Made by a program: the position numbers and the translations under genes. From positions 263,898-327,897 of the forward strand of contig LUCM01011216.1 of the NCBI GenBank assembly GCA_008360955.1: a stretch of DNA of 64,000 nt, written 5' to 3'. The DNA is from Fasciolopsis buskii (Eukaryota; Platyhelminthes; Trematoda; Plagiorchiida; Fasciolidae). Of the stretch, positions 12,801 to 24,128 are shown piece by piece. The number at the start of each line of letters is the position of its first letter. The stretch's first letter is position 1. The notes under the pieces were generated by a model. It was not told where the DNA came from. It searched no databases and saw only the letters and a program-made list of their open reading frames with translations.

Positions 12801-15800
12801 TACTTGCCGATGTAGGTATTAATTTTGCAAGCGAATGAATAAGCGGTAGAAGTATCCCGGATGAGGTGACGTAAATTGTCATCACACAGATTTACATCGT
12901 TCTGTTAAAATAAAAATTTATTTCCAGGAAACTTATTGTCAATCACGTCTGAAGAACGGCGTAAAAGATTTCCATTTGGTAAAGTAAATTACAATCGCAT
13001 AGCACAAAATCGCACGGACCAGTGGTCAAGGTGCAATATTGCCCAACGGTACAAATTGCGATACGCGGGAACTATGCCCGTGTCCCATTGCTAGTCGATC
13101 GACGTGTATTTTGTCATGCCTGACGAGTCGAATGGAACGCACGAAAAATGTAATCGGAAAGACGATAATCAATTGTGCCCTTTGGACTTAGGTGAGGAAG
13201 AAATAAGGACAAAGTGAATAGAACGCGCTAAAATACAAAAGTTGACATTTGCATTGGTCACTGCCTTGGTGTTGCACGATGGATATTGCTGGTCAAACTT
13301 GGGATTCCATGTAATTTGAGGGCTACTAGTTCATTGTCTTGAGTGACAAATTCAATTTTTCATTCATTCATTCATTCATTAGTGAAAAAGATAAAAAGGA
13401 AATGTATTACTCGTTTAGCTTGATTGAAAAACAAAATGCCAGAAATAGTTTTGACCAGACCAATTATATCAGTACGTAATCGGCGATGACGTTCGATTGT
13501 CTGCTAACTTTTCTGATACTGGTTCATCAGAAGTCATCGGATTCTTTGGTTGCCTTTGTAAGAAATGACGCAGATGTGTGCGTGCGTGTGTGTGCATGTG
13601 GCCTAAATTCAGTCATCAAACAACTGAAGACTAAGTGAAACCGAAGTTGTGTATCTTATATATTAATTGAGTTTTAAAGCAATTCATTGAGGACCACTCA
13701 TCGTAATCCAACTTGACTCATGATTTTTGTGTGGTAACTTGTAAACTAATCACTTCTCTTGCATTCCCTTAAATCCCTTAGTAACAGCAGACTGTCAAAA
13801 GTAGATAACGATTTTCAATCCACATTCCGAGAGCTCTGCATTTCTGAGCATTGGCCAATCCAGTAAGTTGACGATCAGGCACTTTCGTCTGCAACGTTTT
13901 ACGTGCAAAACAAACCACCTAGTCAGAAATGCAAAGACAAACGGAGTTTGCTGTTCAAAACAATCGAACACAGTTGACTGATTGTGAAATTATGTACGGG
14001 GAAATGTTACTGTTGGTTTCCGACGTTAAGAAACCGAAAATTCTTTTATGCATCAGTCAAAAGTTTGTTCAGGATTCAGCTGTCTATGTTATGCTTGCTT
14101 ATCCTATTCGGTCCGAAGCGAGCAAACATGTCGATTTGTGATCGGAAAACTATTAAGTCGTAAGTCCGATTATCGATGCGATTTTCGTTTTGGATTTCGC
14201 AACATTTACGGTCGAGAATGTCGTGGCAGATTTGATGTTTTTGCGTGGAACTGCTTGGAATGAGACGGTTTCATTTTGTAACCACTGCGTTCACGCTGGT
14301 TTAATGAGAACAGAACAAATGACATCCGACCGATAAAGGAAGATGAACGTGTGATGAGATGTTGGAAACTGATTGTGCACTCCTTTTCCGTCTCATTAGT
14401 CAAACCCTCTTGTCACTTCCACTCAGTTTTTCTGTACGAATAAAAAACATTTCTACCCTTCTAATCTTTTGAATGATGTTCTATTTCAAATACTGAAAAC
14501 ATTTCTTTCATTATTTTGATTGGGTTTGCATTAACCAGCCGTATCATTGAGTTGCGACAGGATTTCTGAATGAAGTTGCGAAACGCTGAATTTGATGGAA
14601 ATGTCATTCCGCAAAGACTACTACTCAGTTTGCGTTTGTTTGTTCCAGTCAGCCGAACAAACGTGAAAATATTCACCAAACTAAGCCCAATACATTTCAA
14701 TACACGGGAAACGGAAAGCGGCAAGAGTTGACTTGTACAAAGAACTTCGTGTTTGGTTGGATCATCCATGTCCCGATGTGTTCCCGTTCTGTCCAGTCGT
14801 GTCATTTCCGATCATAGTACAGTTCACATTTGATTTCAATTAAACGAATAGTGTGGACGCTCATTTCAGTCGACTTAGACATTTTACATTTTGATCAGCT
14901 CCCGTCCAATAACTTTCTCCAGTCACCACCGTTGACTATTGAAGAATCGAGGTGGAAGGACAATAATGTCACTTAGTCACCATGGTACTTGCCGAGTTTT
15001 GCCCATGGCAGTGTTACATAACTTTCGACATACTGATTTAAATGTCCATTTTTTTCTTCATGAAGACAGTTTCTAATCTCTTCGGTTTGCACGCTGTCCG
15101 TGCACGTTCAATGAATAGCGAAATATGCATTTTTTTTTAAAATTTCTCGACAACTGTCTCAATGGTAACACAGTCACCTTGGAAAGACCCGATTTAATCT
15201 AACCCATCCACATACTTCATGTTCCAACTGACATGTCAACATTTTTGTTTTAAATCAGCAAATGACATTTGTCTGTGTTAAACAATTTCAAAAGTCCGAA
15301 TTCCGCCTTTGAAACAAGGATATCGATTTTTGTCCCCAGTCCGTTTTTTCCCAACTAGCTGTGTCGGAAACATTGATTCTGGGTAAAATAATCTTCAGGT
15401 CTTATGCTTCTCCTGTATTTGACATTGTTTTAAACAGAAAATAAAGAAAAACTCAGGAAATGCGATTGATCTGAACCGAGAGCCGAAGGGGACAGATAAT
15501 TCTAGGCAATATTATTTGTGGAAGTATGAGAACAAACGAGCGTATCCATTGGTTTGTTCATTCCACAGCACAGATGATCGGGTCCGCTGATTTACTTTGC
15601 ATTCTTTTCCGATTGGAAAGCATTCGTTTGAATGACACACGTCACCTCACACGTTATGTGCAGACGTTTTGTTATCACGAAGCAACAAAGTGATTCTCCC
15701 AAGTATGCCAACGCTTTGGCAACCTGGACGACAAAATGTTTACGGACTTGACCAAATACTAACACAAAAGATTACACCAGGCGCGAAGACGAATGGGTCC

Positions 15801-17160
15801 GTTCGCCGAGAGAGAAAACAACGACACATTTCCAATCATGGATAGAAAATATACTTAGTGGAATTAAAAACAAACAAACGACCAAACAAACAACTGGAAT
15901 TCGCATTCGTGTTAGACTACTTTCATCACTGCCGCGTACTTGTTTTCCAGTCTTGTTTTGTCGAGAGTAGGGTAAAATAAACACTTTTTGTGTGTCAAGC
16001 CAATAAACGGATAAAAAGTTTGGTAAACATGAGTACGAGGATCACTCACTTAGGGCTAGCCAGCCAAAAACGATTCGGAGACTAGTGATAGATGTGATTT
16101 TGACCTCGGGAGTACGGGTTCGCTTGGGTTTTGATGTACTTACACATTTGACCCGGTTATTTAGTCAGCTCGCTGTGTCTGATATGATAAAAATGGTTAT
16201 TTCCATAAGAACAGATTTATACGATTACCAAATATGAAAGACTAGGTGAATATTTTGATAGAAAACGATTAGTAATGATAATTGTTCTAAAAATGTCGAC
16301 TTTGCTTTTTGTGTAGAAGCGATGTAAATATTTATTGGTCACACTATTCCTTCTTAGATTGTATGCTATCTGATTTGTCATTGATTGTCACCTTCAGTTC
16401 CTTGTTGCTATGTGTCGATTGTTCCCATTTTATACTGTTTATTGTCCAAAATCATAATGCGTTTTCTTTTTTTTTTTCTCACGCAACCGAAGTATGTGAT
16501 ATTTGAATTTATCCAAATTGAAACATCATTACGAGTTTTTGAGTGATTCCATAATTGACCAATGCCGTTATATGCGTCATCATTATCGTCAAATCCGAAA
16601 TGTCAGCCCTGGTTACTTCATGCCTATTGTTAACGATTTCTCACCTGTCATTGGCTGATTCCAATCTCTCACCATGAGTCACTTATTCCGTTGACAGCTC
16701 TTCATCAACGTCACCAAATCATTCCGGAAAAGTGCACACCTACTACTGCATAACTCTTTATTAAATCTATTTGTTAGTTAGATTCTTAAAAATACCAACA
16801 GACTGAAGAGTGACAAACTCGAGCCACGTTGTTGATGGGATAGGTCTCAAGTGATGAAACAAAAATAAGTGTAACCACCATGTTGGATTTGGTTGTGTAC
16901 ACAGTGATACTCTCCGTGGACTCGAGCTTACGTTGGTCTTTTGTGTTGCCCTTTCAGGGTGTGACAAATGTGAATCCCCCGGTTGAGGAGCACAGTCCCC
17001 GGGGACGTATTACAAAAAGATTGTGATTGTAAATTGTGAGTCTTAAATATGGACCACAGGGTTTCTTGCCCGAATTTTCATTGCATCCATCTCCAAACTA
17101 ATACACGGTCCAAAGTAACTACTACTCAGGAACCAACGTTTCATCGCCAATCAAGTATAT
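6874..17160. other. Long unassigned stretch with simple repeats only
   Basis: More than 10 kb without a gene I can support. It holds a CA-type run near 9996-10010, a TTCA tetranucleotide run at 13359-13380 and a GT/GC-rich run near 13574-13600. A protein-like frame at 8372-8575 and a possible short plus-strand exon near 11205-11267 (after an acceptor-like ttaccacag, before gtaaga) were noted but have no independent support. It is probably intergenic or intronic. Confidence 0.45.
13359..13380. repeat. TTCA tetranucleotide microsatellite
   Basis: About five and a half perfect units of TTCA. Confidence 0.9.
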
Positions 17161-17354
17161 CTTTCATCTTTTGCTTCCTTTATTAATCCAATAATAATGT
17201 ACATTGTTTTTCAGGAAGCAAGTCGCGGATAACAGAGGGCTGTCAAGTGAGGAGTTCGACTGGTGGTGGGAAGAGGAGAACCCCCGACCTTCATGTTCAC
17301 ACGCCACGACCTTATCCGCTTGGCCACCGCTGGCCACTACAACTGTTACTAGGA
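17161..17354 (-). mobile_element. tRNA-derived SINE, family 1, copy A
   Basis: Read on the minus strand, the element has a tRNA-like head with a box A (TGGCCAAGCGG) and a degraded box B, then a shared body (AACTTCC..., a GGCAGCCCTCTGTT-like segment, GGCCGCGGCC) and a 3' tail ending AATAAAGGAAGCAAAAGATG. Five other copies lie in this window at 21.9, 22.5, 29.9, 39.2 and 57.1 kb. Copies A and F also share about 20 bases upstream of the head (CCTAGTAAyAGTTGTAGTGG). Such elements are transcribed by RNA polymerase III and moved by LINE enzymes. The partner LINE is not identified here. Confidence 0.9.
17179..17184 (-). promoter_or_regulatory. AATAAA polyadenylation hexamer within SINE copy A
   Basis: The hexamer is part of the 3' tail of the SINE and is also present in copies C, E and F. 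Here it lies about 350 bases downstream of, and on the same strand as, the stop codon of the putative terminal exon at 17532-17716. No canonical AATAAA is seen closer to that stop, only AATAAT/AATAAG variants. Its use as the gene's signal is inference. Confidence 0.4.
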
Positions 17355-17531
17355 AATATATATGCGCATAGATATTCCCAGCATCCCCCCCCATGAAACA
17401 AGAATCGTATGAGCACATTCCGATCAAATACGCAGCGGCATAGATAGTGGCTTATTTAAATTTGCACTTGTATTATTAAAAATCTTTCGATAATAAGTCA
17501 TTGTGTTGATATTCCAAATAAAGCAGTCAGG

Positions 17532-17716
17532 TTATAAAACTGATCGATATCTTTTTATGGCCACCTTTGTATATTCCAACCGTGATGCATTGCTAAAAGG
17601 GACAAACTGAAATGCCTTCACAATCACTTGAGGCGAACGTTTTAAAGAATCCGGCATCGATAAATACTGGTAATCGATGGGCTCACCACTAATGAAATAA
17701 TCAACAGTAGAGCTTC
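17532..17716 (-). CDS. Putative terminal exon of an unrecognised minus-strand gene
   Basis: The exon follows a good acceptor (a T-rich tract ending TTTTTTGATAG) and starts with two bases that complete a split codon (phase 1). It runs 60 codons to a TAA. The residues are mixed and charge-balanced: SSTVDYFISGEPIDYQYL, then SMPDSLKRSPQVIVKAFQFV, ending TKVAIKRYRSVL. The exon at 19142-19310 ends in phase 1 at a strong GTAAGT, so the two join without a frame shift and create an Arg codon. I do not recognise the family. No signal peptide or membrane segment is visible in this part. Chance open frames of this length are common here; the paired splice phases and the composition raise the odds. A SINE on the same strand lies downstream. 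Confidence 0.5.
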
Positions 17717-19141
17717 CTATCAAAAAACAAATGTAACTCTAGGGGAAAAACCACTCTACTCAAGGTAACGTATTCACCAAATTCCGTTTGAGTTCAACAT
17801 GAAACATATTTCGTCGAAATTAACTATTTTATATCTACCTTTTACTTAGCATGAGGAATTTGTCTCCATCCTCACAACGAACAATTTTCCTCTGTCTCAG
17901 AAGAATTACATATTGATGCACGGAAAAAGATTCAGTGATTATTTTTGTAACGGAGCGCACAGTCTGGGTGATATAGAACTTGCGGTAACATTTTCGGAAC
18001 AGTTTCTGTTAAATAGATTTTATGCACATTTGCTTTACATTTACCAACAAAATCAACTGATCGCCAGGTTAACGTGTTCATCATCAGTTTTCGTTCAGAA
18101 GCAAAACAGTTCCTCGTTGTATTATCCACTGAGTCTGTACATTTTATCCGCTGGGAATTGAGAGTTTTTGGTATTCTTCTTCCTTTATTGGGCAAGAATG
18201 CAATAACTTTTGGCAATAGTCCACCTTTTGATTTAAGAGTAGAGATTCTGCGGAAACTCCAACTGCAAAATTGATAACATTGCGTTCAATTCAGAAAGTG
18301 AGCGACTTTCCGCTTATAAACTTCTAGAAAAATGCCATGATTTTAACTAATACGCTTTTTGCCTCACAGATAACATGGTCCCAGAAATGTATATATACAT
18401 GTGCACATGTATGTTTATATATATACATATATATTAACTGCGCGTAGAAAAGCGCTTTCCAGATAATCGACACCGAGCACGTGTTGAAACTGTGTTACGC
18501 AAGTGCCAGACTATTTGTAATTTCAAGTTTGTCAGCACATACGGTTTCGTGTGTCGGACTTTAGACATCCATTACAAAACCTCTCGTAGTGTTCGGCTCG
18601 AGGATGAGGGGATTAATCTGAGTATTTACTTCTTCGACCCGACAACGTTTTTACCAGATAGCGGCACTTTTGCGAGATTTTTTAACCCACATTGGAAATC
18701 AAGTCACACTGACTTGATAACATAACGTATTCTCGGGGAGCAGACCGACAGATTGAAACAAGCGCTTTTTAAGTGCACTTAAACATATTTTGTTTATTTG
18801 CTCCATTTTGTTTTAACCAATATGCCAATGATATTGAAACGATCGACAAATTCGTCTCCACTCAAGTGACTTCAGGTATTCGTTCCACATGGCTAAAGCG
18901 CTGTAACCTTTGAGATTCTTGGAAATTAAACACGTTTTTGATTTTGATTGGCATGTAAGATTTCCTGTCTCTTACATCTAATCCATACACATTGGAATTT
19001 ACTGCCGATAACGCGACCATTGTAAGTTGGATATTCTCAAAAACGACAATATCTGCAACAATCTTTACGAACTGTAGGATTTAGTAAAATTGATAAGCAA
19101 TGAAAACACCCTTTTGGGCCTGTTATTCAGAATAAACTTAC
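17717..19141 (-). other. Probable intron of the putative minus-strand gene
   Basis: The sequence lies between the two exon candidates. It contains an alternating purine-pyrimidine AT/TG-rich run at about 18391-18434 and no further exon whose phases (1 and 1) would fit. The overlapping open frame at 17932-18216 has no suitable splice borders. Confidence 0.4.
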
Positions 19142-19310
19142 GTGAAGCACTTGAAGATCCCATCGAAGAATTCACAGATGATTCCATAGTGATCGGAGAA
19201 GTCTCTTGCATTAAATGGGAAAGGGATTCACAACTTGTACCAATCTGAATTGGGCCAGCAATTTGATGTTCCGGTTGTTCGAAGATTTCTACCAATTGAG
19301 ATGGCGACTC
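19142..19310 (-). CDS. Putative internal exon of the same minus-strand gene
   Basis: A 169-base exon between an acceptor with a clear pyrimidine tract (CTTTCTCCCTCTC, then TGACAG) and a strong donor (CAC|GTAAGT, G of GT at 19141). It starts in phase 0 and ends in phase 1. It encodes ESPSQLVEIFEQPEHQIAGP, then IQIGTSCESLSHLMQETSPI, and a Ser-rich end TMESSVNSSMGSSSAS. The Ser/Glu/Pro-rich composition suggests a flexible, probably intracellular segment. It would join directly to the exon at 17532-17716 across an intron of about 1.4 kb. I could not identify the upstream exons with confidence; 23117-23257 is one candidate because its phases fit. The function is unknown. Confidence 0.5.
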
Positions 19311-21899
19311 CTGTCAGATCGCGCGAGAGGGAGAAAGATAGACCGGTTGTGATCATTTCACTGGGAATTTGGCAAAACGCCACTTTGGAGCTAAGATAAT
19401 CCGTTTTGCTTGTGAAAACCCGGCACAACTGTTCAGTAGGGTCACAAAAACGAAAATGCGTGTAATCTTGTGCATGAATGACCAAAACCTAGAGGCCACT
19501 CATCAAATTAGCCCAGAACAAACTGATCGCGAAACAACGGAATTAGTCGAACGACCCGGCCGAACCGGTACTGGGCACGTTTTTATCCCTCGGACAGCGT
19601 GATTCCCGTACTGACCTAGCCACAACAACAAAAATGGCGTAACGCGATGTGTGCCCGATATTTGACCTGAACGAACCGCATCTGTATGGTTATGCCACGG
19701 TTTCTTTTAACCCCGGTCTACCTATTTTTCCCGTGGGCCACTCCCATCTCCCAGGTACGCGGCCTCTTTCGTTGACCTTGGTGTATCTACCGGATTGGTG
19801 AACACGTGATAACATTCACACACATACGAAATGGCACACACACGGGCACTCTCATAGTAACCAGTACCCATGGGTACATGCTGACTGGTATTGTTTCATT
19901 GTATCATCGAACAAATCCCTCGAAAACATGATTCTTGCCGATTCGACAGGTCCTGTTTACCCAAGACGTTTAATTCGATCAAAACAGTGTGTAACTATTC
20001 ATTTTTTCATGAGCTAAAGACATCTGATATGTACAATCGTCGCGGTAACAGTCCATGCTAATTAATAGCTCATTTGAAGACAATATGTATTCATTCTGGT
20101 TTTTGGCAGACGTTCACAAATAAATCAGCTAGTTTGATTAGAATTAAATTAAACCAGGCTGAAAGTACTTCGGGAAAAAAATTCCAGTCATTGCGCAAAG
20201 GTTGACACGGGTTTGCTAAGTTTGGGCATTCGTCTGATTAATACAGCACGGTTCCTATACGATGTAAGGTTTATGCTTGAAATACAATTAACTCTTGAGT
20301 GGTCCATTCGAACATCAATGATTGCCAAATGCTAATTTCATTAAAACTTAGTAGACGATTATGATGAACACTTCAGATCGTCACTGACGATCGATGACCT
20401 AATCAATAGCTGAAGAGGCCATTTTGTGCGGCCAGTTGCCTTGGTTGACTCTCCACCTACGCCAGTACATAGATACTGATTCTTTTTCATAAATGGAGGT
20501 GATCAGGAGAATGGGTTATCTGAGAAAACAAGATGGGTGAACCAGAGGGGCTGTACAATCCATTGTGAAAGATGGTTGCCAGTTGTCACTATTACGGTGA
20601 ACAGAACTTTTGGGTTTGATGTTTTGAGCATTTGATTTTAAACAAAAAATATTTATTAGCATAAATCACGAATTCAGGCAGGTGACTGTTCAAGTGGAAT
20701 TGACAATTCCATTTAGGATTACGTAAAACAAGAGCCAAATGATTCAAACTTCTGCAATTTCACGTACCTGTCAAGATCGAGACACGTGACCTTCTCCTAA
20801 CCTGGCCTTATTCATCAACAGGTAGACTTAGATCATCACTAACAGTCAAGTTGATACCAGCCACATCAGGACAGATGTCACCGAAACAATAACTACAAAA
20901 CTCGTAAAAATGAACCGGGAACTTACGATTTCTGTAATCATGAAATTCTTGTCTCTGAGCTTGCAGTCCGTTGTATTTCACACATTTTTTCATAAAAATT
21001 CTGAATTTATTTATTTATACCCACCCTGGAACTGGTCATTCCCCTACACAAACGGTCGGAGCGGTTTTCCCAATCTCTTTTGCCAGTATCCAAACACGGT
21101 TTCGGAACAAACCTGTGCTTACGTGGTTATCGTATAGCTAATACAAAAACATGTCGTCGTGTCAGTTAAGTGATACAATATCTTGATAGATTATTCAACA
21201 AACTGCTCTGTTAGTGATGATATGCATTTCATATTTTATTTTCTGAACAAAAACGGTGACGCGCCGAAGACAACACAAGCGACCATTTACAGTTACAATA
21301 AAAAACGTTCACTTCGGTTGAACTAAAAATAAAATTCGCGCATTAAGTTTATCATCCTGGACGTGGTACCGGACAGTACGAACAAGATGGCAGTAAATGT
21401 GAACGGAGCTCTGTAAAACCACGGCCGGAATTCTTGTAACGAATTTGGATATTTGGGGAAGAAACGTGTGTGAAGTGAGGACTGCGCGTCTTTCGCGTAA
21501 AAAAAGGTAGTGCAAATGCTTCCCAGAGAGGACGAATAAAAAATCAGTTTACGTATTGCTAGAATAAAATTTTCTCCAGGTTACTGACTTTGAGAAAATC
21601 ATTCATCGGCCACAACATATAAGCCTTGCCGGTGGATATCTGGTCTCTGTAATGAGCGATAGTTTATGCCCAGAAGACAATTCTTGCACTCGCAAAAGAT
21701 CTCCGACTAGCCGAGATTTAACGTCAATCATGATAACCACGGGTGTGGTAGTGAATTCTTCACTAGTGAATATCGAGGTCCAAGAGCAAGTTTGTGATCC
21801 ATCGTGACTGCGAAACCATGTCCATGTTGGGTCGTATAGGGATGAATGGAAACCAAGCGATTACTATTTTCTTTCATGTAGACGAAATTTGGGTTTCAT
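19311..21899. other. Unassigned sequence
   Basis: No gene is supported. A minus-strand frame ending at 21323 is preceded by an acceptor-like TTTTATTCTAG and followed about 80 bases on by an AATAAA on the same strand, so a terminal exon is conceivable, but its composition is not distinctive. A donor-like GTAAGT on the minus strand near 20926 has no matching open exon. Confidence 0.4.
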
Positions 21900-22072
21900 T
21901 ATATCTCTTACTTCTTTTGTAAATGAACTGACAATGCAAATCATTTTTCAGGACGGGGCTCGCGGCCAACAGATGGTTGCCAAGTGGGGAAGTTGATTGT
22001 CGCTGGGAGGACTGGAACCCGGGACCTTCATCTCCAAACGCCACGACCTTATCCGTTCGGCTACTAGCGGCC
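21900..22072 (-). mobile_element. tRNA-derived SINE, family 1, copy B
   Basis: The minus-strand order is head (box A-like, a GTCGTGGCGTTTGGA segment, box B-like GGGTTCCAGTCC), body (CACTTGGCAACCATCTGTT, GGCCGCGAGCC) and tail (CTGAAAAATGATTTGCATTG). The AATAAA of the tail is lost in this copy (ACAAAAG). It is full length apart from point changes. Confidence 0.88.
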
Positions 22073-22146
22073 TTAGTCCGTGTATCCTCGAAAAAAGCAA
22101 AGGTAAGCGAGTAGCATCCAGCTTTTTCTGCGTGTGGGGAATATAT

Positions 22147-22161
22147 GAGAGAGAGAGAGAG
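22147..22161. repeat. GA dinucleotide run
   Basis: About seven perfect GA units just downstream of SINE copy B. Confidence 0.9.
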
Positions 22162-22525
22162 TATGATAGTGGCTCTAATCCAGACTAGCTACTTGTCCTC
22201 ACTTAAAGGTACGGGCCGAGATAACGATCAGAATGCTTGGTAATGTTTATAAACTGTTACCGACTCCCCTAGACCTGGGATGGGAGATATACGCTTGTTT
22301 TCAGCGCATTTTGCAGAGATTTACCCAAGAATCTCCCAACGGTGACTTCTCACACTGCTTTGACAGAATGTATTGTTTTCCTGTTAAACCTTACATAACA
22401 TTTCGTTTGTATTGTTTGAGATATTTCGATTCCGAGAATACGTTATCTTACAAAACCATTACTGGCCAGTTTTGGGTGAAAAAATCAATCGCACCCGTTG
22501 GAGTATAGTGCGGATTCTCATAACG

Positions 22526-22692
22526 CAGTGGCCGGCCGTGGCCAAGCGGATAAGGTCGCGGGTTCGAATCCTCCCATCGCCGATCAAATTCCCCACTTGG
22601 CAGCCCTTTGCTGGCCGCATTCCCCTTCCTGAAAAAATGATGTACATGGCTATTTCATTAATAAAGGATGTAAAAGATGAAAGGTAAAAGAT
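22526..22692 (+). mobile_element. tRNA-derived SINE, family 1, copy C (internally deleted head)
   Basis: Plus-strand copy with head, box B (GGTTCGAATCC), body and AATAAAGGATGTAAAAGATG tail. The head lacks 22 bases found in the other copies: GATAAGGTC is joined directly to GCGGGTTCG. The missing piece would have been flanked by two AAGGTC repeats, which suggests deletion by slippage. It lies in opposite orientation to copy B, about 450 bases away. Confidence 0.9.
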
Positions 22693-23116
22693 ACCATCCT
22701 GGTCAACGTTGCACGGTGCAAAAAGACTGTAGCATTACCATTAGGAATAATCATAAATCCTTAGATTTGCAATCCAGTTTATTTCGTACAAAGTTCGGCT
22801 GTAACATTTTTCGACATACTTCGGGATTTGGTCTTTTATCATTTGGGTACTGAAACCGGACAGACAAATTGACAATTCGATATCACAAACCGAAAACCTA
22901 AGGTATATTCTCGCCTGGGTGCAGATACTCGTAAATGCCTTCCAGTGTACGGATTGAATGCGAACTTGAGGCACGGAATGTTTAAAAGAATGATCTGTTA
23001 TCGCCCGTTTAGTTGTGATCTTTCTTACTTGGGATTTAATGACGGAAAAGTTTTTGATGTCGGTATAACTGAACGAATATGTGATTAAACGTCAGTCGGT
23101 TTTGGAGATTCCCTAC

Positions 23117-23257
23117 CTTCATCCGGAACGGAGTGACCTCAAATTCGTCCGTTATCATTCTTGTAATTAGGCACTTTGTCATTATCGTGCGCAAGCCCAA
23201 GCGCAGTTGTGCAGTACTGATGATCCATACAGTTTTGGTAAAACGATAATTAACAGA
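23117..23257 (-). CDS. Candidate upstream exon (low confidence)
   Basis: A 141-base open segment on the minus strand, bounded by a good acceptor (AACCCCTTTCCAG) and a moderate donor (AAG|GTAGGG). It is phase 0 at both ends, so it could be spliced directly to the phase-0 start of the exon at 19310. It encodes SVNYRFTKTVWIIS at its start and TDEFEVTPFRMK at its end. There is no recognisable domain. A 30-base micro-exon candidate (codons YPNDKRPNPE, near 22820-22850, acceptor GGTTTCAG, donor GTATGT) would also fit between them in phase. Chance is a real alternative for both. Confidence 0.25.
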
Positions 23258-23940
23258 CTGGAAAGGGGTTTTTCCAATCAGATCAAATGTGCAAAAGAAC
23301 TCCGCAGCGCACACACGTCGTACCAGGATCGGATAGAGGTTTCGTAATTAGAAAGAGACGAAAATGTGATATGCTCGGGGTGCTTCTTGCACAGATGCTT
23401 TGAACCAATTTACCTGGCCACATTATGCCTCCCGAAGGAGAATATATTGGGTTACACAGAACCATTGCTGACATTCTCGTCCAGTTTGTTTACAAACTTT
23501 CGAGTCAGCGGTGTACAATATTGTATTTTCTGTCAGATAAAACATTCATCAGTAGGGGATCGCGGGATTGTTGTAATTTCGTACTCTGTTTGTTGTTGGC
23601 GAGCCGTTATCTTTCAAACCAGCCTGTATGACCGAAAATCGAATCGGGCGGCAACCATTAAGAAGCAAATTTTGGAGTTCTGAAACCAGCCCCTCTAAGG
23701 CACTCAGTTAACATCCACATCCAGTACTTATACATTGAACATTCGTGCTGATTCAAGTTGCACTGCTGTCTGCAAAATGAAAAGCGGTTGAAAAACATGG
23801 TTGAAAATGTTGCAGAGAACAGTTTAGGCACAAAACATTCTCTTCCGCAAGTGGACTGAATGTCGGCATTGGAACCCGAAAGACACAAAAAAGAGATCAA
23901 GCGAGGTGTGGAAATAAACGTAAAACATGGGGAACAAATA

Positions 23941-23968
23941 CATCTATCTATCTATCTATCTATCTATC

Positions 23969-24044
<76 letters not shown>

Positions 24045-24128
24045 TTATCTATCCATTTAGCTATCTGTTTGTCTATTTATCTATATCCTTTTTTTATCTA
24101 TCTGTCCATCTATCTATCTATCGATCTA
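23941..24128. repeat. TATC tetranucleotide microsatellite
   Basis: Near-perfect (ATCT) units from 23941 to about 24050 with one phase slip at about 23970, then a decayed tail to about 24128. The open frames through it reading YLSI repeats are by-products. Confidence 0.97.

Noticed and set aside
17932..18216. 94-codon minus-strand frame between the two putative exons
   Set aside because: No acceptor/donor pair gives the phase 1 to phase 1 exon needed to fit between 19142 and 17716.
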